Shown here: positions 17,333-25,057 of the stretch, piece after piece | Position numbering within the stretch: position 1 is the first letter of the stretch | Layout of the letters: each line of letters opens with the position of its first letter | NCBI RefSeq assembly: GCF_049275935.1 | Contig: NZ_CP184830.1 | Coordinates: 4,898,001-4,962,000 of the forward strand | From: Endozoicomonas_A sp049275935 | GTDB lineage: Bacteria > Pseudomonadota > Gammaproteobacteria > Pseudomonadales > Endozoicomonadaceae | Reading direction: 5' to 3' | Length of the DNA: 64,000 nt | Notes under the pieces: generated by a model | Database searches by the model: none | What the model saw: the letters and a program-made list of their open reading frames with translations, nothing else | Told to the model about the DNA's origin: nothing | Position numbers and translations under genes: made by a program

Positions 17333-18748
17333 ATGGCAGGTAAGACGCTCTATGACAAGTTGTGGGACAACCACCTTGTTCGTCAACGAGACGATGGTTC
17401 GTCTTTGATCTACATTGATCGACAGCTACTTCATGAAGTCACCTCTCCCCAGGCGTTTGAAGGTCTGCGTCTTGCTGGCCGCCGACCCTGGCGAATTGAT
17501 GCCAACCTGGCAACGCCTGATCATAATGTGCCAACTACCGTTAATGAGCGCAAAACCGGCATTGATGGTATCGAAGATCCTATCTCGAAAATTCAGGTTA
17601 AAACGCTGGATGATAATTGCCACGATTTCGATATCGTCCAGTTCGATATGATGGATACCCGCCAGGGGATTGTCCATGTTGTGGGTCCTGAACAGGGCGC
17701 AACTCTGCCAGGTATGACCGTAGTCTGTGGTGATTCCCATACCTCTACTCACGGTGCTTTCGGCGCGCTGGCCCATGGTATTGGTACCTCCGAAGTCGAA
17801 CACGTCATGGCTACCCAGTGCCTGGTTGCCAAGAAAATGAAAAACATGCTGGTGCGTGTTGATGGCGAGCTGGGTTTGGGTGTTACGCCGAAAGACGTGG
17901 TTCTGGCCATTATTGGCAAGATCGGAACCGCTGGTGGTACCGGCTTTGCTGTCGAATTTGGTGGCGACGTTCTGCGAGCCATGAGTATGGAAGGTCGAAT
18001 GACTGTCTGCAATATGGCTATTGAAGCAGGTGCCCGTGCAGGTATGGTTGCGGTCGATCAGACCACGGTCGATTATGTAAAAGGTCGTCCTTTTGCACCC
18101 AAAGGTGAGCTCTGGAACAAGGCGGTAGAGGCCTGGTCCGATCTGCACTCTGATGCTGATGCTGTTTTTGATGAAGTGGTTGTTTTAAAAGGTGAAGACA
18201 TCAAACCTCAGGTGACCTGGGGTACCTCACCTGAAATGGTTCTGCCTGTGGATGCTAATGTACCGTCCCCGGCAGATGCGGAAGGTTATGCAAGAGCCCT
18301 CGAGTACATGGGGCTGACAGCAGGCATGCCGATCACGGATATCCCTGTTGATCGTGTTTTCATTGGTTCCTGTACTAACTCCAGAATTGAAGACCTCAGA
18401 GAGGCGGCTGCTGTCGTAAAAGGTCGAAAGGTAGCTGACACCGTTAAGGAAGCTCTGGTTGTCCCGGGCTCGGGTCTGGTAAAAGAACAGGCAGAAAATG
18501 AAGGGTTGGACAAAATCTTTGAAGCGGCCGGTCTGCAATGGCGTGAGCCGGGCTGCTCCATGTGTCTGGCCATGAATGCCGACAAACTGGGTGCCGGTGA
18601 GCATTGCGCATCCACTTCAAACCGCAATTTTGAAGGTCGTCAGGGTTTTGGTGGTCGAACCCATCTGGTAAGCCCGGCTATGGCCGCAGCGGCTGCGGTA
18701 ACCGGCCATTTTGTTGATGTGCGTCAGATGATGGGGCAGGGGGCTTAA
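17333..18748 (+). CDS. leuC: 3-isopropylmalate dehydratase, large subunit
   Basis: 471 residues from the ATG at 17333, which follows TGAGGATT at good distance and matches the family start MxGKTLYDKL. An upstream in-frame ATG at 17318 would add five residues. LeuC carries the 4Fe-4S cluster of isopropylmalate isomerase (2- to 3-isopropylmalate). Cluster cysteines are visible in IGSCTNSRIEDLR and PGCSMCLAMN, and the substrate loops in GDSHTSTHGAFG and STSNRNFEGRQG. Leucine biosynthesis, with LeuD encoded 6 bp downstream. leuA is not in the window. Confidence 0.97.
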   Translation: MAGKTLYDKLWDNHLVRQRDDGSSLIYIDRQLLHEVTSPQAFEGLRLAGRRPWRIDANLATPDHNVPTTVNERKTGIDGIEDPISKIQVKTLDDNCHDFDIVQFDMMDTRQGIVHVVGPEQGATLPGMTVVCGDSHTSTHGAFGALAHGIGTSEVEHVMATQCLVAKKMKNMLVRVDGELGLGVTPKDVVLAIIGKIGTAGGTGFAVEFGGDVLRAMSMEGRMTVCNMAIEAGARAGMVAVDQTTVDYVKGRPFAPKGELWNKAVEAWSDLHSDADAVFDEVVVLKGEDIKPQVTWGTSPEMVLPVDANVPSPADAEGYARALEYMGLTAGMPITDIPVDRVFIGSCTNSRIEDLREAAAVVKGRKVADTVKEALVVPGSGLVKEQAENEGLDKIFEAAGLQWREPGCSMCLAMNADKLGAGEHCASTSNRNFEGRQGFGGRTHLVSPAMAAAAAVTGHFVDVRQMMGQGA

Positions 18749-18754
18749 GACACC

Positions 18755-19402
18755 ATGAAGGCATTTACTATTCATAAAGGTTTGGTAGCACCTCTTGATC
18801 GTGCCAATGTTGATACCGACATGATCATTCCCAAGCAGTTTCTCAAGTCCATCAAGCGCAGTGGCTTTGGTCCCAATCTGTTTGATGAGTTGCGCTACCT
18901 TGATGAGGGCCAGCCCGGCCAGGATTGTTCAAAGCGTCCGGTGAATCCTGACTTTGTGCTGAATCAGGATCGTTATCAGGGGGCATCGGTACTGATCGCC
19001 CGTCAAAACTTTGGTTGTGGCTCCAGTCGGGAGCACGCTCCATGGGCTCTGGATGATTTTGGTTTTCGCTGCGTCATTGCGCCGAGCTTTGCTGATATTT
19101 TTTACAACAACTGTTTCAAAAATGGCATTCTGCCGATCACTCTCTCGGAAGAGGCTGTTGACGAGCTGTTCAGTGAAATTGATGCGCAGGAAGGCTATCA
19201 GCTGAACGTGGATCTGGAACGTGAAAAAGTGATCAAGCCTGATGGCAGTGAACTCAGCTTTTCGATTGATGAGTTCAGACGTCACTGTCTGCTCAATGGT
19301 CTGGACGACATAGGTCTGACATTGCAGGACGCTGATGCGATCAAAGCCTTTGAAGGGCGCCATCGCAACAGTCAGCCCTGGCTTTTTGATGCTATTCATT
19401 AA
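18755..19402 (+). CDS. leuD: 3-isopropylmalate dehydratase, small subunit
   Basis: 215 residues, the normal LeuD size. It forms the swivelling substrate-recognition domain that pairs with LeuC. Diagnostic segments: NVDTDMIIPKQFLK near the N-terminus, NFGCGSSREHAPWAL, and APSFADIFYNNCFKNG. It begins 6 bp after leuC, whose GC-rich tail (CAGGGGGC) offers the ribosome-binding site, so the two are co-translated. The 220 bp to leuB contain imperfect GC-rich dyads around 19480-19560 but no gene. Confidence 0.96.
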   Translation: MKAFTIHKGLVAPLDRANVDTDMIIPKQFLKSIKRSGFGPNLFDELRYLDEGQPGQDCSKRPVNPDFVLNQDRYQGASVLIARQNFGCGSSREHAPWALDDFGFRCVIAPSFADIFYNNCFKNGILPITLSEEAVDELFSEIDAQEGYQLNVDLEREKVIKPDGSELSFSIDEFRRHCLLNGLDDIGLTLQDADAIKAFEGRHRNSQPWLFDAIH

Positions 19403-19622
19403 ATTTTGCCAGTTTAACAAATAACAAAGTAAGTCGACTCTTGCTCCCATACATCAGAGGCTATTGCAAAGCTCTCACTCCCGCGCCGGGGTCCAAAGGG
19501 CCTGAGAGCGTGGGAATCAGCTTTTTGTGACAGCCGCCGGAGCCCTGGGGGAGTTTTTCAACAGCCTGCCCAGTGTCAAATCGAGCTTACAAAACACTGT
19601 TTTTAATGAGAGGTAAAGGGAA

Positions 19623-20702
19623 GTGAGTAAACAGATTTTATGCCTGCCCGGTGACGGCATTGGCCCTGAGATTGTGGCAGAAGCGCTGAAAGTTCTGGAT
19701 GTCGTTAAAACCCGCTTTGGGTTGGCTATTGAAATCAGTGAAGGTCTGGTGGGTGGTGCTTCGCTGGATGTTCATGGTGTTCCCCTGACCGACGAGACTC
19801 TGGCCGAAGCGAAAAAATCTGACGCGATTCTCTTTGGTTCTGTGGGTGGTCCCAAGTGGGATGACCAGCCGATGATGAACCGTCCTGAGCGTGGACTGCT
19901 GAAGCTGCGTTCCGAAATGGGACTGTTCGCCAATCTGCGACCAGCAATGCTGTTTCCCCAGTTGGCAGAAGCATCCAGTCTCAAGCACGAACGGGTGGCG
20001 GGTCTGGATATTCTGATCGTCCGTGAACTGACCGGTGGTATCTACTTTGGTGAGCCAAGAGGTGTTCGTACCCTCGAGAGCGGAGAGCGGGAAGGTTACA
20101 ACACCTATGTCTACCGTGAATCTGAAATCAAGCGTATTGCCAAAGTGGCTTTTGAAGCGGCTCAAAAGCGTGGTGGTCGACTGACATCGGTTGATAAATC
20201 CAATGTGCTTGAAGTGACCGCTCTCTGGCGTGAAATAGTGTCAGATATGGGCTCTGACTACACCGATGTGGAACTGAGCCATATGTATGTTGATAATGCG
20301 GCAATGCAGCTGGTGCGTGAACCCAAACAGTTTGATGTAATGGTCACCGGCAACATGTTTGGCGACATTCTCAGCGACTGTGCTGCTATGTTGACCGGCT
20401 CCATTGGTATGTTGCCATCGGCTTCCCTGAACGAAGCCAACCAGGGGATGTATGAGCCTGTGCATGGTTCTGCCCCGGACATTGCCGGTCAGGGTAAAGC
20501 GAACCCGCTGGCTCAGATTCTTTCTCTGGCGATGCTGCTCCGATACTCCCTGGGGGAAATTGCAGCGGCAGATGCGATTGAAAAAGCCGTCAGCGATGTT
20601 CTGGATCAGGGACTGCGTACCGGAGATATTGCATCAGCAGGTTGCAAACAGGTAAGCACCTCTGAAATGGGCGATGCCTTAGTGGCTTGTTTGAAGGGTT
20701 GA
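19623..20702 (+). CDS. leuB: 3-isopropylmalate dehydrogenase
   Basis: 359 residues from a GTG start preceded by AGGTAAAGGGA. It oxidises and decarboxylates 3-isopropylmalate with NAD+ in leucine biosynthesis. Family hallmarks: LPGDGIGPEIV at the N-terminus, GSVGGPKW, the substrate arginines in LRSEMGLFANLRPA and VRELTGGIYFG, the Tyr of NTYVYRESEI, the metal-binding aspartates in NMFGDILSDCAAM, and the nucleotide-binding GSAPDIAGQGKANP. The asd start is 19 bp further on, so leuB and asd form an operon, as in pseudomonads. Confidence 0.97.
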   Translation: MSKQILCLPGDGIGPEIVAEALKVLDVVKTRFGLAIEISEGLVGGASLDVHGVPLTDETLAEAKKSDAILFGSVGGPKWDDQPMMNRPERGLLKLRSEMGLFANLRPAMLFPQLAEASSLKHERVAGLDILIVRELTGGIYFGEPRGVRTLESGEREGYNTYVYRESEIKRIAKVAFEAAQKRGGRLTSVDKSNVLEVTALWREIVSDMGSDYTDVELSHMYVDNAAMQLVREPKQFDVMVTGNMFGDILSDCAAMLTGSIGMLPSASLNEANQGMYEPVHGSAPDIAGQGKANPLAQILSLAMLLRYSLGEIAAADAIEKAVSDVLDQGLRTGDIASAGCKQVSTSEMGDALVACLKG

Positions 20703-20721
20703 GCATTTAGGGAGGCTAGTT

Positions 20722-21843
20722 ATGAAAAAGGTCGGTTTTGTTGGCTGGCGGGGAATGGTCGGCTCGGTTTTGATGGATCGTATGCGTGAAGAAAACGACT
20801 TTGCGAATATTGACCCGGTCTTCTTTACCACTTCCCAGCAGGGTCAGCCTGGTCCACTCGTAGGTCAGGATGCGGGCAGACCTGCTACAGCGCTTCAGGA
20901 CGCTCACTCAATTGAAGCGCTGGCCGCTATGGATATCATTATTTCCTGTCAGGGTGGCGATTACACCAATAAGGTTATTCAGCCATTGCGTGACAGTGGT
21001 TGGCACGGCTACTGGATTGATGCCGCTTCTTCTCTGAGGATGAAGGACGACAGTGTTATTGTTTTGGATCCGGTCAATCGTCCTGTTATCGATCGGGCCA
21101 TTGATGCCGGTGTCAGGAATTTTATCGGTGGTAACTGTACTGTCAGCCTGATGCTGATGGCCATTGGTGGTCTGTTTCGTGAGGGGCTGGTGGACTGGGT
21201 CAGCGCCATGACTTATCAGGCTGCCAGTGGCGCCGGTGCCCGAAACATGCGTGAATTGATCGCTCAGATGGGTGTGATTCGCGATAACGTTGCCCGGGAG
21301 CTGGCCGATCCAGCCAGTGCCATTCTTGATATTGATCGTAAGACATCTGATCTGCTGCGCAGCTCGGATTTACCACAAAGTGAGTTCGGGGTGCCTCTGG
21401 CAGGCAGTCTGATCCCTTACATTGATCGTCAACTGGAGAACGGGCAGAGCCGTGAGGAGTGGAAAGCTCAGGCAGAGACCAATAAGATTCTCGGTCTGGA
21501 CGGTCAGGCTCTGGTGCCGGTTGATGGTGTCTGTGTTCGTGTCGGTGCCATGCGTTGCCACAGTCAGGCGTTGACCATCAAGCTGAACAAAAATGTGCCA
21601 ATAGCTGATATCGAAAGCCTTGTTGCCAATGCCAACGATTGGGTTTCTCTGATTCCCAATGATCGTGAGGTGACCATGGAGAAGCTGACACCGGCAGCGG
21701 TGACCGGCAGTCTGGATATTCCCGTGGGTCGTATTCGCAAATTGAATATGGGTCCTGAATATCTGTCTGCCTTTACGGTAGGTGACCAGTTGTTGTGGGG
21801 GGCTGCAGAGCCTCTGCGTCGGATGTTGGGAATTTTGCTCTGA
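20722..21843 (+). CDS. asd: Aspartate-semialdehyde dehydrogenase
   Basis: 373 residues (E. coli Asd 367), ATG with GGGAGG upstream. It reduces aspartyl-4-phosphate to aspartate semialdehyde with NADPH, on the path to lysine, threonine, methionine and diaminopimelate. Visible: the N-terminal NADP-binding GFVGWRGMVGSVLMDRM, the catalytic Cys in IGGNCTVSLMLMA, the following TYQAASGAGARNM, and the His of MRCHSQALTIKL. It is of the gram-negative type. In pseudomonads fimV and truA follow asd; here the accessory region begins directly after it. Confidence 0.97.
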   Translation: MKKVGFVGWRGMVGSVLMDRMREENDFANIDPVFFTTSQQGQPGPLVGQDAGRPATALQDAHSIEALAAMDIIISCQGGDYTNKVIQPLRDSGWHGYWIDAASSLRMKDDSVIVLDPVNRPVIDRAIDAGVRNFIGGNCTVSLMLMAIGGLFREGLVDWVSAMTYQAASGAGARNMRELIAQMGVIRDNVARELADPASAILDIDRKTSDLLRSSDLPQSEFGVPLAGSLIPYIDRQLENGQSREEWKAQAETNKILGLDGQALVPVDGVCVRVGAMRCHSQALTIKLNKNVPIADIESLVANANDWVSLIPNDREVTMEKLTPAAVTGSLDIPVGRIRKLNMGPEYLSAFTVGDQLLWGAAEPLRRMLGILL

Positions 21844-21851
21844 TCCTTCTG

Positions 21852-21873
21852 GCCAGCCAGTTTTCTGGCTGGC
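21852..21873 (+). terminator. Hairpin after asd
   Basis: GCCAGCCAG pairs perfectly with CTGGCTGGC around TTTT, 8 bp after the asd stop. It is a strong stem, but the bases after it (GATCTG) are not a T tract, so rho-independent action is uncertain. Confidence 0.5.
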
Positions 21874-22016
21874 GATCTGCTAAATGTCTGAGTTGAGCTA
21901 CTTGGTGGGGTCCTTCTGTTGCCCAGGGTTTCGGCGAAACTCTTCAAGAATTTCGGGTAGCACTTCTCCAGGAGGCTTATATGGTCCGCCCGTAGCGAGA
22001 ACGGGCACCATTCCAG

Positions 22017-22085
22017 GTCAGCCTTCCGGTTTAAAGAGTTGAAGGATAGATCAAGATAATAAGAGTGTTTTTGTGTCTTCTTCAC
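22017..22085 (-). other. Orphan copy of the zinc-finger gene upstream region
   Basis: The stretch with AGTTGAAGGATAGATCAAGA and AAGAGTGTTT resembles the leaders at 24820-24870 and 27178-27235, which lie just before the two zinc-finger genes. Here no zinc-finger reading frame follows; asd lies on the other side. It looks like the remains of another family member, ended by the MITE at 22086. The rest of 21874-22016 shows nothing recognisable. Confidence 0.4.
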
Positions 22086-22250
22086 TAAGAGCCTGACCGA
22101 GAATAGACTGCCCTACTGCGGCGGCAGCAAATTGGTCTGAAAATCCGCTTTTGTTCGTCAAATAGCTCGCTATTCTCCTCACAAAACCGAATTTTCATCC
22201 TCAATTTTCTGTCGTCCTCGCTACGGGCGCTATTCTCGGTCAGGCTCCTA
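22086..22250 (+). repeat. MITE-like element family 1, complete copy
   Basis: 165 bp, same orientation as the copy at 13398-13562 and nearly identical to it. It starts TAAGAGCCTGACCGAG (one mismatch to the consensus terminus) and ends CTCGGTCAGGCTCCTA. It is flanked by TA and has no coding capacity. Confidence 0.9.
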
Positions 22251-22300
22251 AGAGGGTGTCGCAAAACTTCAACAGCTCGTTCTCACGCTCTGAAGTCGTC

Positions 22301-22429
22301 ATTCCCGCGAAGGCGGGAATCCAGCGCCAACGGTGGATCTCTGCCTTCTCGGGGATGACAAGGCCAGGGGGACACCGGGCAGTATGGTTCTGGTGGAGAG
22401 TCAGTGTGGATTCCCGCCTTCGCGGGAAT
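22301..22429. repeat. REP-type hairpin pair
   Basis: ATTCCCGCGAAGGCGGGAAT (22301-22320) and ATTCCCGCCTTCGCGGGAAT (22410-22429) are two perfect short palindromes in opposite orientation about 90 bp apart. Together they are a typical REP/BIME-like pair. Direct-repeat remnants GAGGGTGTCGCAAAAC / GTTTTGCGACACCCTC lie outside them at about 22253 and 22484, forming a larger inverted repeat around the pair. Confidence 0.8.
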
Positions 22430-22531
22430 GACGAGAATGAAGCCGGCAATGACGGGAGTCAGCGCGTTCCCACGCCGGAGAGAGTTTTGCGACACCCTCT
22501 GAAGGGCGGGTGTCATTTCAAGGAGGTGATT

Positions 22532-24793
22532 TCAAGGAGTTAGGTCATTGTTCCGGTTTACATCAGCAAGCTTGTGTTTTCGATGTATTCTTTTATGATT
22601 CGTCAAGTCAAAAGCGTTCTTGCAGACCGTCCCGCATGGTCTCTGCAGACCACCCTCTGAGACCACTGTCATATCGCAGGTTTGTGGTTCGCTATGGTCT
22701 TTCCTTTTGTGGTTCGACAGGGCTTTGGCATTATCGAAGAGCTTTTCGCATGGCCATGGTCGGCCATCCTTACCGACTTGTGTCAGGTTGCAGGTTTTTG
22801 GTCCGGTATGGTATGTGCTTTTGTGAATAGACAGGCTTGAAGCACTTTTACACACCGACCCGCATGGCCGCCGCTGCCCATCCTTCCCAATGACAGTTTC
22901 CTTACAGGTTTGTTGCCTGGTGTGATCTCTTCTTATGTGATCACTCAGGTCCTGAGAATTCTTGTAGGTCTTGCCGCATGGCTGCTGCTGGCCATCCTCT
23001 CCGGCCACGGCCACGGCCACGGCCACGCCACAGATTCGTTTCCCGCTGTGGAATCTGCTTTTGTGACTCGACAGTTTTTGAGCGTTTCTGCAGACTACCC
23101 CGCATAGTCGCTTCTGGCCATCTTTCTCAACTAGGGTTGCGTCACAGGTTTGTTGTCCAGTATGGAAGGTTCTTTTGTGATCCGCCAGGGCTTTAGAATT
23201 TCTGCAGTGCGCCCCGCACCGGCGAGGCTTGCCATCGTCCCCGATCACGTTTACGCCACAGCTTCGTTGCCCGCTATGGTGATTGTTTTTGTGAGCTGAC
23301 AGGGCTTTAGCATTGCTGCAGACTGCCCCGCATGGCTGCGGCTGACCATTCTTCCCGATCACCATCACGACACAGGTTTTTTGCCCGGTATGGCATCTTT
23401 TTTTGTGATCCGACAGGGCACCAATATTTCGGTAGACCATTCCGCATGGTTGTGGCTGGCCATCCTTTCCGACTACTTTTACGTGACAGATTTTTTCCCC
23501 GCTATGGCATAAGCTTTTGTGATTCGACAGGGCTTGAAGACTGTTGTAAGACTTTCCGCATGGTCGCTGCTGGCGGTCTTTCCCAACCATGGTCAGGTTA
23601 CAGGTTTGTTGCCCGGTGTGGACACTTCTTTTGTGATACGCGAGAGCTGCAGCATTCTGGCAGACCGTTCCGCATGGCCCTGGCTGGCTATCCTCCCCGA
23701 CGAGTGTAACGCCACAGGTTCTTTGTCCGGTATGGTATCTGTTTTTGTGAGACAAAAGTATTTTTTGATTCTTAAAGACCTTCCGGCATTGCCGCAGTTG
23801 GCCATCTTCGCCGACTAAGATCACGTTGCAGGTTGCTCGCCGGTCAGATTCAGTTGTACCGGCTGCGGCTGAACCTATTGAGTCTGCGACCCCGTCTGAG
23901 GCGACCCCGTCTGAGGCGACCCCGTCTGAGGCGACCCCGTCTGAGGCGACCCCGTCTACAGAGCTGCAACGATAGCAGTGTTTATTGGCCACGTGGGAGC
24001 ATGAACTTTCTCCGGATGTTTCTTCAGTGTCGTATGTCGAACTTTCTTCAGAATCTGGCTCTATGCTGTCGGATAAGTCGGAAGATTGTCGGAATCGACA
24101 AACACCATTACAGGGATAGGTATAACAATTTAAACCCAAAGTATGCAGGTGTTGTTCAGGATCTTCGTCACCGTCGGCAGAGTCAGAAAACAGAAGACTG
24201 GTGAAATAGCCTGTGCTGTAAGTGCTGGCTTGTGGAGCACGTCCTGATGATTCCGGTGCTTGATAATAGGGTTGGCCTTGTTCAGAGCCTGGCATCACAG
24301 CAGTGATAGCAAGCCGGTAATTTTCACTCGCTTCCTGTTGCTCAGTAGAGTTAAACAGCAGTGAATTGGCGTTCCAATAGCTTTTTAAAAGCCAACCAAC
24401 GGTGATAACTGCTTCTATAGCTAAGGATGAATAAGGGTTTGAGCTTGGAGAGGCATCTCTGGTGGTCAGAATGAACTCACAAGCAACCAGCAGATTCGTC
24501 GCATAAAGCCATGGCCACGAAATCGACTCTACAAGAGTCGCTTTCATTTTTTGACTGTAAGGCACTTGTCGTTTTATATCAGCTGATGAGTCTGGCTCTA
24601 CATTGCCGTTTGTGTCGACAATGTCTGATGGGTTGCCTGAAAATGTTGGTCGGTTAAGCTTTATAGAAAAGTTATGATCGGGAAAATCTGCATTCTGTTC
24701 AACCTCGATAACAAAACGTCTTGCCAACGCTTTAGTCTGGCAGACGACAGAAAACGACAGTAACAGCAGTGCCGCAAAAAGTGAGTGTTTAAT
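22532..24793 (-). CDS. Secreted protein with an array of eleven C2H2-like zinc fingers (copy 1)
   Basis: Fingers of about 37 residues follow C-x13-C-x12-H-x3/4-H with linkers such as HTGQRTC and HTGQQTC that mimic the TGEKP linker of eukaryotic C2H2 proteins. The first Cys is encoded at 23828-23830 and there are eleven units. The C-x13-C spacing is far longer than the usual C-x2/4-C. The N-terminal ~300 residues hold Trp-rich and acidic Ser/Asp/Glu segments and a VASDG repeat. Upstream of the first TTG (24727) the frame continues through IIKHSLFAALLLLSFSVV to KALA, a clear signal peptide with a good cleavage site. The only start there is ATT at 24793 or 24796, with AAGGA just before it. The same leader exists in copy 2, so I place the start there. 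Function unknown; an exported protein acting in a host is inferred. Confidence 0.65.
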   Translation of the reverse strand: MKHSLFAALLLLSFSVVCQTKALARRFVIEVEQNADFPDHNFSIKLNRPTFSGNPSDIVDTNGNVEPDSSADIKRQVPYSQKMKATLVESISWPWLYATNLLVACEFILTTRDASPSSNPYSSLAIEAVITVGWLLKSYWNANSLLFNSTEQQEASENYRLAITAVMPGSEQGQPYYQAPESSGRAPQASTYSTGYFTSLLFSDSADGDEDPEQHLHTLGLNCYTYPCNGVCRFRQSSDLSDSIEPDSEESSTYDTEETSGESSCSHVANKHCYRCSSVDGVASDGVASDGVASDGVASDGVADSIGSAAAGTTESDRRATCNVILVGEDGQLRQCRKVFKNQKILLSHKNRYHTGQRTCGVTLVGEDSQPGPCGTVCQNAAALAYHKRSVHTGQQTCNLTMVGKDRQQRPCGKSYNSLQALSNHKSLCHSGEKICHVKVVGKDGQPQPCGMVYRNIGALSDHKKRCHTGQKTCVVMVIGKNGQPQPCGAVCSNAKALSAHKNNHHSGQRSCGVNVIGDDGKPRRCGAHCRNSKALADHKRTFHTGQQTCDATLVEKDGQKRLCGVVCRNAQKLSSHKSRFHSGKRICGVAVAVAVAGEDGQQQPCGKTYKNSQDLSDHIRRDHTRQQTCKETVIGKDGQRRPCGSVCKSASSLSIHKSTYHTGPKTCNLTQVGKDGRPWPCEKLFDNAKALSNHKRKDHSEPQTCDMTVVSEGGLQRPCGTVCKNAFDLTNHKRIHRKHKLADVNRNNDLTP
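23003..23026 (-). repeat. Hexanucleotide repeat inside one zinc finger
   Basis: Four copies of GGCCAC (plus-strand reading) code for a Val-Ala run that lengthens the Cys-to-Cys interval of this finger from 13 to 17 residues compared with copy 2, where the repeat is absent. Confidence 0.8.
23886..23960 (-). repeat. 15-bp tandem repeat, five units
   Basis: Five copies of GCGACCCCGTCTGAG (the last ending in ACA) encode SDGVA units in front of the finger array. Copy 2 has two units at the same place (26400-26429). Confidence 0.85.
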
Positions 24794-24900
24794 AATTCTA
24801 TCCTTGCCCTGTGGTTTACAGAGAAGAAGGATAGATTAAGAACACAAGAGTGTTTCTTTATCTTTTTCATCAAGAAGGCGTTGTAAAACGCCAACAACCA

Positions 24901-25021
24901 GGATTTGTGGATCTCAATCACCTGACAGTCTGCTGAACCCTGGCTGAATCGGGCCGTCACCCGTTCACCTTCAGTCAGTTGTCCGGCATCCCGAATAAAT
25001 TCATCGCCTCTGGCGACAAGG
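24901..25021 (-). pseudogene. xseA: Duplicated 3' end of xseA
   Basis: The minus strand encodes VARGDEFIRDAGQLTEG and continues to SADCQVIEIHKS, the last ~40 residues of the XseA encoded at 27256-28632. The native stop is changed (TAG to TGG) and there is no upstream xseA sequence. The homology continues without a break into the leader of the zinc-finger gene, so this piece marks the edge of a tandem duplication. Confidence 0.9.
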
Positions 25022-25057
25022 GAATTTTGCGATACCCCCTCAAGGGCGGGTGCCATT

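Noticed and set aside
21564..22085. Minus-strand frame opposite the 3' end of asd
   Set aside because: Most of it is the shadow of asd. Only the first ~60 bp resemble the zinc-finger leaders, and these are noted separately as an orphan leader.
23833..24204. Plus-strand frames with Arg-Pro-Leu repeats opposite the zinc-finger genes
   Set aside because: They are the reverse reading of the SDGVA repeat and of the finger array; the repeat makes both strands open. The minus strand has the signal peptide and the ordered Cys/His pattern.
24661..25056. Frame joining the XseA tail to KKIKKHSCVLNLSF and on past the zinc-finger start
   Set aside because: It is a read-through made by loss of the xseA stop codon in the duplicated fragment. 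The part overlapping the zinc-finger gene is out of frame with it.
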